A stretch of DNA of 64,000 nt from Barrientosiimonas humi. GTDB taxonomy: Bacteria > Actinomycetota > Actinomycetes > Actinomycetales > Dermatophilaceae. Below the pieces are notes generated by a model. That model had not been told where the DNA came from. It saw only the letters and a program-made list of their open reading frames with translations, and made no database searches. Position 1 is the stretch's first letter. The number at the start of each line of letters is the position of its first letter. The translations under genes and the position numbers were made by a program. Location of the stretch: assembly GCF_006716095.1 (NCBI RefSeq), contig NZ_VFOK01000001.1, forward strand, positions 1,953,375 to 2,017,374, given 5' to 3'. Shown one piece after another: positions 1 to 7,650 of the stretch.

Positions 1-102
1 GACGCCGTCGACGAAGGTCTTCGCGGCGCGCATCGGCCCCACCGTGTGCGAGGACGACGGGCCGATGCCGATCGAGTAGAGGTCGAACGCGCTGAGTGCC
101 AT
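1..102 (-). CDS. sdaA: L-serine dehydratase, N-terminal fragment
   Basis: This is the first 34 codons of a minus-strand gene that runs off the left window edge. The ATG is at 102-100. The translation starts [20 protein letters not shown] and continues [14 protein letters not shown], which matches the amino-terminal beta-domain signature of iron-sulfur L-serine ammonia-lyases ([12 protein letters not shown]). Known role of the family: deamination of L-serine to pyruvate and ammonia. The gene is divergent from an Lrp-type regulator, with 187 bp between the starts. A minus-strand TATGCT (plus positions 210-215) could be its -10 box. Only the N-terminus is visible, so completeness cannot be judged. 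Confidence 0.85.
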   Translation of the reverse strand, partial: MALSAFDLYSIGIGPSSSHTVGPMRAAKTFVDGV

Positions 103-234
103 GCCGCGCTGCTCACTTCCGTCGGGGGCGAGCGTCGTCTGCCGCGTGCCCGGACGGTCGCCGGGCGAGTCGTGCGGTGCCTCGACGACGCTGGCGAGAC
201 ACCAGGATCAGCATAAGCCGCGGACCCCGACCTT

Positions 235-274
235 CGGAATCCTTCGTGGAATGCTTGTCAGACCACGGATTCCG
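235..274. promoter_or_regulatory. Inverted repeat between sdaA and the Lrp gene
   Basis: CGGAATCC at 235-242 and GGATTCCG at 267-274 are perfect inverted 8-mers separated by 24 bp, ending 15 bp before the Lrp start. The position suits an autoregulatory operator in the divergent promoter region. Binding by this Lrp protein is inference only. Confidence 0.4.
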
Positions 275-289
275 CGGCACCATGGCCGC

Positions 290-772
290 ATGTCGGCACC
301 TGCGCGCCCCGCCTCCACGGGTCCCGTCGTGCTCGACGAGGTCGCCAAGGCGATCGTGCGCATCCTGCAGCACGACGGCCGCACGCCGTACGCCACCATC
401 GCCCGCGAGGTCGGTCTCTCCGAGGCCGCCGTGCGACAACGCATCCAGCGCCTGCTCGACAGCGACCTGGTGCAGATCGTCGCCGTCACCGACCCCGCGC
501 AGGTCGGCTTCACCCGGCAGGCGCTCATCGGCATCAGCACCACCGGCGACAGCCAGCGGGTCGCCGACCGGCTGAGCGCGCTCGAGGAGGTGTCCTACGT
601 CGTGAGCACGACCGGGCGCTACGACCTGCTCGTCGAGGTGGTCTGCACCGACGACGACCACCTGCTCACGCTGCTGCAGAAGACGATCCGCGGCACCCGG
701 GGCGTGACCGCCACCGAGACGTTCCAGTACCTCAAGCTGAACAAGCAACGCTACGACTGGGGAGCGAGATGA
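290..772 (+). CDS. Lrp/AsnC family transcriptional regulator
   Basis: A 160-residue protein with an N-terminal winged helix (residues about 15-60, containing EVGLSEAAVRQRIQRL) and a C-terminal ligand-binding RAM/AsnC domain (about 75-150). This is the usual length and order for Lrp/AsnC regulators, which sense amino acids or related metabolites. I chose the ATG at 290 because the domain begins about 10 residues later; an in-frame ATG at 251 is possible. The last 4 bp overlap the start of the aminotransferase gene (ATGA), so the two are translationally coupled and the regulator probably controls that enzyme, possibly also divergent sdaA. Confidence 0.85.
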   Translation: MSAPARPASTGPVVLDEVAKAIVRILQHDGRTPYATIAREVGLSEAAVRQRIQRLLDSDLVQIVAVTDPAQVGFTRQALIGISTTGDSQRVADRLSALEEVSYVVSTTGRYDLLVEVVCTDDDHLLTLLQKTIRGTRGVTATETFQYLKLNKQRYDWGAR

Positions 773-2223
773 GCACGAGCACGACCAACACGACCACCAC
801 CGACGGCACCCCCGAGGGCGTCGGCACGACGCCGAAGGGCACCCCGCGCTACGACGCCGCCCGCGACCACCTGTGGGGTCACTTCACCCGGCAGTCGGTC
901 TACGAGCCGACCGAGACCGGCGGGCTCGGGCAGACCGTGCCGACGATCGTCAAGGGCGAGGGCGCCTACATCTGGGACGCCGACGGCAAGAAGTACCTCG
1001 ACGGCCTCTCCGGGCTGTTCGTCGTGCAGGCCGGTCACGGGCGCGAGGAGCTCGCCGAGGCCGCCGCGAAGCAGGCGCGCGACCTGGCCTTCTTCCCCAT
1101 CTGGTCCTACGCCCACCCGCCGGCCATCGACCTCGCCGAGCGGCTCGCGGGGTACGCCCCCGGCGATCTCAACCGGGTCTTCTTCACCACCGGTGGCGGC
1201 GAGGCGGTCGAGACCGCCTGGAAGCTCGCGAAGCAGTACTTCAAGCTCACCGGCAAGCCGGGCAAGCACAAGGTGATCAGTCGCTCGATCGCTTACCACG
1301 GCACCCCGCAGGGCGCCCTGTCGATCACCGGGCTGCCGCCGCTGAAGGAGATGTTCGAGCCGCTGGTGCCGGGCGCGTTCAAGGTGCCCAACACCAACAT
1401 CTACCGCGCGCCCAGCGACGAGCTGCGTTCTGACGCAAAGGCTTTCGGCCGCTGGGCCGCCGACCGCATCGCCGAGGCCATCGAGTTCGAGGGCCCCGAC
1501 ACGGTTGCCGCCGTCTTCCTCGAGCCGGTGCAGAACGCCGGCGGTTGCTTCCCGCCGCCGCCCGGATACTTCGAGCGCGTGCGCGAGATCTGCGACGAGT
1601 ACGACGTGCTGCTCGTCTCCGACGAGGTGATCTGCGCGTTCGGCCGCATCGGATCGATGTTCGCCTGCGACGACTTCGGCTACGTGCCCGACATGATCAC
1701 CTGCGCCAAGGGCATGACCTCGGGCTACTCCCCCATCGGCGCGATGATCGCGAGCGACCGGCTGTTCGAGCCGTTCAAGCAGGGCGCGACGTCCTTCCCG
1801 CACGGCTACACCTTCGGCGGCCACCCCGTGTCGGCCGCCGTCGCGATGGCCAACCTGGACATCTTCGAGCGGGAGACCCTGAACGACCGCGTGCACCAGA
1901 ACGCCCCGGCCTTCCGGCGCACGCTGGAGAAGCTCGGCGACCTGCCGATCGTCGGTGACGTGCGCGGGGAGGGCTACTTCTACGGGATCGAGCTGGTCAA
2001 GGACAAGGAGACCCGCGAGACGTTCAACGACGACGAGGCCGAGCGGATGCTGCGCGGCTTCCTGTCGAAGGCGCTGTTCGACGCCGGGCTCTACTGCCGC
2101 GCCGACGACCGCGGCGACCCGGTCGTCCAGCTCGCGCCGCCGCTGATCTGCGGCCAGGCCGAGTTCGACGAGATCGAGCGGATCCTGCGCGGGGTGCTCA
2201 CCGAGGCCTGGAACATCCTCTAG
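769..2223 (+). CDS. Class III PLP-dependent aminotransferase (putrescine/omega-amino acid type)
   Basis: A 484-residue fold-type I aminotransferase. The PLP lysine lies in TCAKGMTSGYSP, and SDEVICAFGR carries the PLP-contacting Asp upstream of it. The first ~25 residues are a Thr/Gly-rich tail typical of actinobacterial members annotated as aspartate aminotransferase family or putrescine/GABA/beta-alanine:pyruvate transaminases. Family knowledge: transfer of an omega-amino group from a diamine or omega-amino acid to pyruvate or 2-oxoglutarate. The substrate cannot be read from the sequence. It is coupled to the Lrp gene by a 4-bp overlap and followed by a strong hairpin terminator. Confidence 0.8.
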   Translation: MSTSTTNTTTTDGTPEGVGTTPKGTPRYDAARDHLWGHFTRQSVYEPTETGGLGQTVPTIVKGEGAYIWDADGKKYLDGLSGLFVVQAGHGREELAEAAAKQARDLAFFPIWSYAHPPAIDLAERLAGYAPGDLNRVFFTTGGGEAVETAWKLAKQYFKLTGKPGKHKVISRSIAYHGTPQGALSITGLPPLKEMFEPLVPGAFKVPNTNIYRAPSDELRSDAKAFGRWAADRIAEAIEFEGPDTVAAVFLEPVQNAGGCFPPPPGYFERVREICDEYDVLLVSDEVICAFGRIGSMFACDDFGYVPDMITCAKGMTSGYSPIGAMIASDRLFEPFKQGATSFPHGYTFGGHPVSAAVAMANLDIFERETLNDRVHQNAPAFRRTLEKLGDLPIVGDVRGEGYFYGIELVKDKETRETFNDDEAERMLRGFLSKALFDAGLYCRADDRGDPVVQLAPPLICGQAEFDEIERILRGVLTEAWNIL

Positions 2224-2244
2224 CGCCGCCAAACCCTCCCAGAG

Positions 2245-2282
2245 TGAGCGAGGCGGATCGGCATGCCGATCCGCCTCGCTCA
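2245..2282. terminator. Perfect 38-bp palindromic terminator (GCGAGGCG family)
   Basis: A perfect palindrome with 19-nt arms begins TGAGCGAGGCGGATCGGCA and is followed by TTCTTGAG. It lies 21 bp after the aminotransferase stop. The outer arm GAGCGAGGCG recurs in the hairpins at 16002-16034 and, without the leading GA, at 51545-51578. Confidence 0.8.
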
Positions 2283-2306
2283 TTCTTGAGGTAGGAGCGG
2301 CTCGCC

Positions 2307-2312
2307 TAGGCT
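2307..2312 (+). promoter_or_regulatory. -10-like hexamer for leaderless histidine kinase mRNA
   Basis: TAGGCT followed by exactly 6 nt and then the GTG start at 2319. No Shine-Dalgarno sequence lies at normal spacing. The same arrangement recurs at many starts in this window. Confidence 0.45.
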
Positions 2313-2318
2313 CACGGC

Positions 2319-3524
2319 GTGCGCACCGAGCCGCTGCTGGAGCAGCCGACGCGCCCCACCTGGGGTGACTGGCTGCTCGTCGGCCTGCTGTGGACGTTTG
2401 CCGGCCTGCCCTACCTCGTCGGCGCCCAACCGGCCGTTCTCGCCGTCGTCGCGACCGTGCAGATCGTGCCGCTCGCCTGGCGACGGGCCCACCCCGTCGT
2501 GGTGTTCGGGACGGTCGCGCTGGCGACGCTCAGCCAGGTCCCGTTCTCCGACAACGTGATCGCGGCCAACATCGCACTCCTGTTCGCGCTGTACTCCCTC
2601 GCGGCCTGGGCCTCGAGCAACCTCGAGCTCGTGCTCGGCCTCAGCGTCTGCGCCGTAGGCGCGCTGGTCGCCGGGGCCGACTGGGCCGAGTTCGCCGCGG
2701 TCGAGCCGGGGGCCGGCTTCCCGTGGCGGCTGTTCGTCATCACGGCGGTGATGTGCCTGGCGGTGACCGTGGCCGCGGCCGCGCTGGGCGACGCGGCCCG
2801 CCGCCGGCGCCAGCTCGTGCTGCAGCTGCGCGCCCGGGCCGAGGACGCCGAGCGCGAGCGCGACCAGCACGCCCAGCTCGCCGCGCAGAGCGAGCGCACC
2901 CGCATCGCCCGCGAGATGCACGACGTCGTCGCGCACGCGCTGGCGGTGATCGTCGTGCAGTCCGACGGCGCGGCCTACGCCGTGCGCCACACCGGCTCGG
3001 TCGGCACCGCGGCCGACGCCCTGGAGACCATCGGCGCGACCAGCCGCGAGGCGCTGGCCGAGACCCGCCGCCTCGTGGGGGTGCTGCGCGAGGAGGGCTC
3101 GGCCGCCGAGCTCGCGCCGTCGGCCGGCGCAGGCGACATCGCCACCCTCGTCGACCGGGTGCGCGACGCGGGCCTGCCCGTCCAGCTCGAGACCGACGGC
3201 GCGCTGGAGGGGCTGCCGCGCGAGGTCGGCGCCGCGGCATACCGCGTCGTGCAGGAGGCGCTCACCAACGTCATCAAGCACGGCGGTCCCGACGCCACCG
3301 CGTCCGTCACCATCACCCGGGCCGACGACCGGCTCGAGGTGACGGTCAGCGACACCGGGCGCGGCCTGCTGCCCGGCGCCGACGACCAGCACGGGCACGG
3401 CCTGGTCGGGATGCGAGAGCGTACGTCGGTGCTGGGCGGGTCGTTGCGCACCGGTCCGCGCCCGGGCGGGGGCTTCGTGGTGACCGCCGAGATTCCTAGT
3501 GGGGAAAGGACTTCCGCGACATGA
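2319..3524 (+). CDS. Two-component sensor histidine kinase (HisKA_3/NarL-associated type)
   Basis: A 401-residue membrane kinase. Residues about 17-160 form several hydrophobic segments with very short loops, so sensing is probably within the membrane. The dimerisation/phosphoacceptor helix contains IAREMHDVVAH with the candidate phosphorylated His at residue 201. The C-terminal HATPase_c domain (about 300-395) has the N box (VQEALTNVIKH) and a DTGRG G box. It starts with GTG at 2319, overlaps the response regulator gene by 4 bp, and so forms a cognate pair with it. The LiaS/DesK-like layout beside an ABC exporter suggests response to membrane-active compounds; this is inference. Confidence 0.88.
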   Translation: MRTEPLLEQPTRPTWGDWLLVGLLWTFAGLPYLVGAQPAVLAVVATVQIVPLAWRRAHPVVVFGTVALATLSQVPFSDNVIAANIALLFALYSLAAWASSNLELVLGLSVCAVGALVAGADWAEFAAVEPGAGFPWRLFVITAVMCLAVTVAAAALGDAARRRRQLVLQLRARAEDAERERDQHAQLAAQSERTRIAREMHDVVAHALAVIVVQSDGAAYAVRHTGSVGTAADALETIGATSREALAETRRLVGVLREEGSAAELAPSAGAGDIATLVDRVRDAGLPVQLETDGALEGLPREVGAAAYRVVQEALTNVIKHGGPDATASVTITRADDRLEVTVSDTGRGLLPGADDQHGHGLVGMRERTSVLGGSLRTGPRPGGGFVVTAEIPSGERTSAT

Positions 3525-4198
3525 CCGACACGATCCGACTGATGCTCGTCGACGACCAGCAGATGGTGCGGGCGGGCTTCCGCATGGTGCTCGACGCCCA
3601 GCGCGACATGGCCGTCGTGGCCGAGGCCGGCGACGGCCAGGAGGCGATCGACCTGCTGCGCCCGGCCCCCGACGCGGTCGACGTGGTGCTGATGGACGTG
3701 CGCATGCCGCGCCTCGACGGGGTCGCCGCCACCGAGCAGGTCAGCGCGCTCGACCCCACGCCCCGGGTGCTGGTGCTCACGACGTTCGACCTCGACGAGT
3801 ACGTCTTCGCCGCCCTGCGCGCCGGCGCCTCCGGCTTCCTGCTCAAGGACGCCGGGCCCGAGGAGCTGCTGCTGGCGATCCGCGCCATCCACGCCGGGGA
3901 CTCGGTGGTCGCCCCGTCGGCCACCCGGCGGCTGCTCGAACAGGTGGTGCCCACGCTGCCCAGCGCCGAGGCGGCCGACCGCACCGCTCGGCTCGACGTG
4001 CTGACGCCGCGCGAGCGCGAGGTCCTGGTCGCCGTCGGCCGGGGCCTGTCCAACGGCGAGATCGCGAGCGAGCTGTTCCTCGCCGAGCCGACGGTCAAGA
4101 CGCACATCAGCCGCATCCTGGCCAAGCTCGACCTGCGCGACCGGGTGCAGATGGTCGTGCTGTGCTACGAGACCGGCCTGGTGCGCGTCGGGGACTAG
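3521..4198 (+). CDS. NarL/LuxR-family response regulator
   Basis: A 225-residue regulator. The receiver domain (about 5-120) has the acidic pair D11/D12, the phosphoacceptor Asp59 in VLMDVRMP, and the conserved Lys in LLKDAG. A C-terminal LuxR-type helix-turn-helix follows (about 160-220, LTPREREVLVAVGRGLSN). It is translationally coupled to the kinase through the ATGA overlap at 3521. A 7-4-7 inverted repeat in front of the ABC exporter genes 190 bp downstream is a candidate target site. Confidence 0.9.
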   Translation: MTDTIRLMLVDDQQMVRAGFRMVLDAQRDMAVVAEAGDGQEAIDLLRPAPDAVDVVLMDVRMPRLDGVAATEQVSALDPTPRVLVLTTFDLDEYVFAALRAGASGFLLKDAGPEELLLAIRAIHAGDSVVAPSATRRLLEQVVPTLPSAEAADRTARLDVLTPREREVLVAVGRGLSNGEIASELFLAEPTVKTHISRILAKLDLRDRVQMVVLCYETGLVRVGD

Positions 4199-4200
4199 CG

Positions 4201-4260
4201 CTCCCGCCCCACCCGCTCCCGCTCCACCCGCTCTCGCTCCACCCGCTCTAGCTCCACCCG
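4201..4260. repeat. 15-bp tandem repeat, four copies
   Basis: Four contiguous 15-bp units (4201-4215, 4216-4230, 4231-4245, 4246-4260). Each ends in CCACCCG and begins CTC; they differ at one or two positions (CCCGCC, CCCGCT, TCGCT, TAGCT cores). The array starts 2 bp after the response regulator stop codon. It has no obvious coding role. Confidence 0.85.
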
Positions 4261-4348
4261 CGGTCGCCCGCGCGAGCCGCGCCGGTCATACCGCGGTCGT
4301 AGGCAGGTCGAGACGGTCGCACGATGTGCCACCCACCCTCGAATCCCT

Positions 4349-4366
4349 AACGTCGACAACGACGTT
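4349..4366. promoter_or_regulatory. 7-4-7 inverted repeat, candidate response-regulator operator
   Basis: AACGTCG-ACAA-CGACGTT is a perfect inverted repeat, 21 bp before the GTG start of the ABC ATPase gene. NarL/LuxR-type regulators commonly bind short dyads. That the adjacent response regulator binds here is inference from position. Confidence 0.5.
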
Positions 4367-4387
4367 CAGCCGACAGAGGGGAACCCC

Positions 4388-5167
4388 GTGCACACCACCA
4401 CCGCACCGTCCGACCGGCCCGCACCGATCGGCGCCGACACCAACGCCGCCGCGGTCGTGGGCCGTGGCCTGGTGAAGACGTACGGCCAGGGCGACGCCCA
4501 GGTCGTGGCGCTCGACCACGTCGACGTGGCGTTCGGCCGGGGCCGGTTCACCGCGATCATGGGCCCGTCAGGGTCCGGCAAGTCGACGCTCATGCACTGC
4601 CTCGCCGGCCTCGACACGCTCACCGCGGGCGAGGTGGTGCTCGGTGGCCGGTCGCTGACCGGGCTGTCCGACGACCAGCTCACCCGGGTCCGCCGCGACC
4701 ACGTCGGCTTCGTCTTCCAGAGCTTCAACCTGCTGCCGACGCTGAGCGCGGCCGACAACGTCCGGCTGCCGCTGCGGCTCGCCGGTCAGCGGCCGGACCC
4801 GGCCTGGTGGGACCACGTGATCGGCGTGCTCGGCCTCGGCGACCGCCTGCAGCACCGGCCGAGCGAGCTGTCGGGCGGCCAGCAGCAGCGGGTCGCGGTG
4901 GCGCGAGCCCTGATCTCGCGCCCGGCCGTGGTGTTCGCCGACGAGCCGACCGGCGCGCTCGACTCGGTCACCGGCGCCGGCCTGCTGGCAGCCCTGCGTG
5001 CGTCGGTGCACGAGATGGGACAGACCGTCGTCATGGTGACCCACGACCCCGGCGCCGCCGCCTACGCCGACCGCGTGGTGCTGCTCGCCGACGGGCGCCT
5101 CCAGGGCGAGCTGCAGCGCCCGACCGCCGACACGGTGCTCGACGCGCTGCGCGGACTGGGGGCCTGA
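4388..5167 (+). CDS. ABC transporter ATP-binding protein (MacB/LolD-type)
   Basis: A 259-residue ATPase with all core motifs: Walker A GPSGSGKST (Lys65), a Q-loop region FQSFNLLPTLSA, signature LSGGQQQR, Walker B VVFADEPTGALD and the switch His in VMVTHDP. The sequence type belongs to the MacB/LolD/FtsE group, whose members pair with FtsX-like permeases. The start is the GTG at 4388, with AGAGGGG a few bases upstream. The partner permease begins 2 bp after the stop. Adjacency to a two-component system suggests an inducible detoxification or lipid/peptide-export module. Confidence 0.9.
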   Translation: MHTTTAPSDRPAPIGADTNAAAVVGRGLVKTYGQGDAQVVALDHVDVAFGRGRFTAIMGPSGSGKSTLMHCLAGLDTLTAGEVVLGGRSLTGLSDDQLTRVRRDHVGFVFQSFNLLPTLSAADNVRLPLRLAGQRPDPAWWDHVIGVLGLGDRLQHRPSELSGGQQQRVAVARALISRPAVVFADEPTGALDSVTGAGLLAALRASVHEMGQTVVMVTHDPGAAAYADRVVLLADGRLQGELQRPTADTVLDALRGLGA

Positions 5168-5168
5168 C

Positions 5169-7616
5169 ATGGGATCGGTCACCCTGGCCGAGCTGCGGCA
5201 CGGCCTGCGCCGCTGGCTCGCACCGGCCGTCGCCGTCGTGCTCGGCGTCGCCTTCCTCACCGCCACCCTCGCGATGCGCTCGACGCTCAACGCGACCGTC
5301 GAGCGCTTCGCCGCCGCCCAGGTTGCCGGCGCCGACGCCGTGGTGAGCCCGCCCGGAAAGTCAAGCAGCACAACGGGTCTCACGGCCGACCAGCTGCAGA
5401 CCGTGCGTCAGCTGCCGGGCGTCACGCAGGTCGACGTCGAGCAGAGCGCGACGACCACCGTGCGTGGCCCGGACGGTGCACCGCTCGACGTGGTCGCCCG
5501 CACGGTCGACCCGGACCAGGTCGTCCTGCTCTCCGGCCGTACGCCCGCGGGGCCTGGCCAGGTCGTGCTCAGCGAGTCCGCCGCGAGCGCCCTCGGTGCC
5601 ACGACCGGGTCGGTCGTCACGGTCGGGGGCGCCCCCGGCCGCGCCGAGTCGCGTCAGGTGGCCGGCATCGTCCGCGTCCCCGGCTCGACGGGGGTCGCCG
5701 TGGTGATCGGCACCTCGGGCGAGCTGACCCGGTGGAGCGGCACGACGGCGTACGACGCGCTGCTGGTGCGCGCGGGCGGTGACCAGGCCGCGACGGCCGA
5801 CCGGCTCCGGGCCGCGCTCGGCAGCGGCGTGACCGTGCGCACTGCCGACGCCGAGATCGCCGCCCGCGTCGACCGGTTGGTGGTCGGGATCAGCCAGATC
5901 ACCATGTTCTTCGCGGTGTTCGCGATCGTGGCGATCTTCGTGTCGGCGCTGGTCATCGCCAACACCTTCCAGATCCTGCTCGCCCAGCGGTCGCGGCAGC
6001 TGGCGCTGCTGCGCTGCGTCGGCGCCTCGCGCCGTCAGGTGACGCGCTCGGTCGTGGGCGAGGCCGTGGTGCTCGGGCTGCTTGCGTCTGCGGTCGGCGT
6101 CGCCGTCGGCCTCGCACCGGTCGCTGCCCTCGCCGCCGTCAGCGACACCGTGCAGCTGGTGCAGCTGCCCATCGAGTCGCTGCGCGTCTCGGCCCTGGAG
6201 CTGCTGGTGCCGGTGGCCGTCGGTCTCACGGTCACCGTGCTGGCCGCGCTGCAGCCGGCCCGGCGCGCCTCGCGCGTCGCGCCCCTGGCCGCGCTGCGCC
6301 CCGAGCTGTCCGGCCCCGCGCAGACCCGCGCCTCGCGGCTGCGGCTGCTCGCGGGCGGCACCACCGGCGCGCTCGGCTTCACCGGCCTGCTGGTGTCGGC
6401 GCTGCGCGGCGAGGCGCTCCCGGCCGTGCTGTGCGGGGTGCTGTCCTTCCTCGGTGTGGTGCTGGTGGCGCCGGTGGTCGTGCCGCTGCTGGCGCGCGGC
6501 CTCGGCCGCGTCGCCCGGGTCGCCGGGGTGCCCGGGGAGCTGGCGACCGACAACACCGTGCGCAACCCCCGACGTACGGCCGCGACCAGCACCGCGCTGC
6601 TCGTCGGCATCACCCTGATGGCCACCATGCTCGTCGGGGCACAGACCAGCCGCGCGGCCATCGCCGACGCCGTCGACAGTCAGTACGCCCTCGACGTCTC
6701 GCTCGACGCCAAGGGCCAGGCGGTCGCGCCGGCCCTGGTCGAGCGGGTCGAGCGCATCGACGGGATCGAGCGCACCGCCCGGCTGCGCGCCGGGAAGGTG
6801 AGCGTCGGCGGGGCCCGAGCCGCCCGCGAGCAGACGGTGCTCGGGCTGCCGAGCGACGCCACCGCGGTGCTGCGCGACCCGAGCGTCGTGACGGCCGCGG
6901 CGCCCGGCACCGTGCTGGTCGACGAGCTGACCGCCGCCGACCTCGGCATCGGCGACGGCGACCCGGTGCGCCTCGGCCCGGTCACCCTGACGGCCCGCGT
7001 CACCGACCGGTCGCTCGACGCGTTCGTGGTGACCGCCCAGGACCTCGCCCGCATCGCGCCCGACGCCCCGGTCGCGGCGATGTGGCTGCGGCTGTCCCCC
7101 GGGGCGGACGCCGGCCAGGTCGTCGGCGCCGTGCAGCGCGCGACCGCCGGCACCGAGGTCGAGGTCGGGGGCTCCGCCGGCGCCCGCGCCGAGCTGGACA
7201 GCCTGGTGAACCTGATGCTCGCCGTCGTCACCGGGCTGCTCGGCGTCGCCGTGGTCATCGCCCTCGTCGGTGTCGCCAACACGCTCGGGCTGTCCGTGCT
7301 CGAGCGTCGCCGCGAGACCGCGCTGCTGCGGGCGCTCGGCCTCACCCGTCGTCAGGTGCGCCGCACGCTCGCGATCGAGGCGCTGCTCGTCGCGCTCGTC
7401 GCCGCGGTGCTCGGCACCGCGCTGGGGGTGCTCTACGGCTGGGCCGGCACGCGGGCGCTGCTCGGCACCTATGCCGCCGGCGCCGTGCCGCAGCTGCCGT
7501 GGCTGCTGCTGACGGCCGTCGTGCTGGCCGCCGCCGCGTGCGGGCTGCTGGCGTCGTGGGCGCCGGGGCGACGGGCCGCCCGCACCTCGCCGGTGGCCGC
7601 GCTGGCCGCCGACTGA
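5169..7616 (+). CDS. FtsX-like ABC transporter permease
   Basis: An 815-residue permease. An N-terminal membrane anchor (about 17-35) is followed by a large extracytoplasmic domain (about 40-230), a first FtsX core (three to four helices, about 240-375), further helices (about 395-440), a second extracytoplasmic domain (about 490-690) and a second FtsX core (about 690-800). Both cores carry the family pattern ending in arginine-rich coupling loops (LAALRPE, LLRALGLTRRQVRR). A duplicated FtsX layout is usual for actinobacterial lipoprotein/peptide exporter permeases, so one gene gives both halves of the channel. It is in an operon with the ATPase gene at 4388. Confidence 0.88.
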   Translation: MGSVTLAELRHGLRRWLAPAVAVVLGVAFLTATLAMRSTLNATVERFAAAQVAGADAVVSPPGKSSSTTGLTADQLQTVRQLPGVTQVDVEQSATTTVRGPDGAPLDVVARTVDPDQVVLLSGRTPAGPGQVVLSESAASALGATTGSVVTVGGAPGRAESRQVAGIVRVPGSTGVAVVIGTSGELTRWSGTTAYDALLVRAGGDQAATADRLRAALGSGVTVRTADAEIAARVDRLVVGISQITMFFAVFAIVAIFVSALVIANTFQILLAQRSRQLALLRCVGASRRQVTRSVVGEAVVLGLLASAVGVAVGLAPVAALAAVSDTVQLVQLPIESLRVSALELLVPVAVGLTVTVLAALQPARRASRVAPLAALRPELSGPAQTRASRLRLLAGGTTGALGFTGLLVSALRGEALPAVLCGVLSFLGVVLVAPVVVPLLARGLGRVARVAGVPGELATDNTVRNPRRTAATSTALLVGITLMATMLVGAQTSRAAIADAVDSQYALDVSLDAKGQAVAPALVERVERIDGIERTARLRAGKVSVGGARAAREQTVLGLPSDATAVLRDPSVVTAAAPGTVLVDELTAADLGIGDGDPVRLGPVTLTARVTDRSLDAFVVTAQDLARIAPDAPVAAMWLRLSPGADAGQVVGAVQRATAGTEVEVGGSAGARAELDSLVNLMLAVVTGLLGVAVVIALVGVANTLGLSVLERRRETALLRALGLTRRQVRRTLAIEALLVALVAAVLGTALGVLYGWAGTRALLGTYAAGAVPQLPWLLLTAVVLAAAACGLLASWAPGRRAARTSPVAALAAD

Positions 7617-7638
7617 ACCGCCCGCCGGTGGCGCCGAT

Positions 7639-7644
7639 TAGGCT
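7639..7644 (+). promoter_or_regulatory. -10-like hexamer for a leaderless start
   Basis: TAGGCT, 6 nt, then ATG at 7651. This is identical in hexamer and spacing to the sites before 2319 and (minus strand) 29603. Confidence 0.45.
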
Positions 7645-7650
7645 GCGGCC

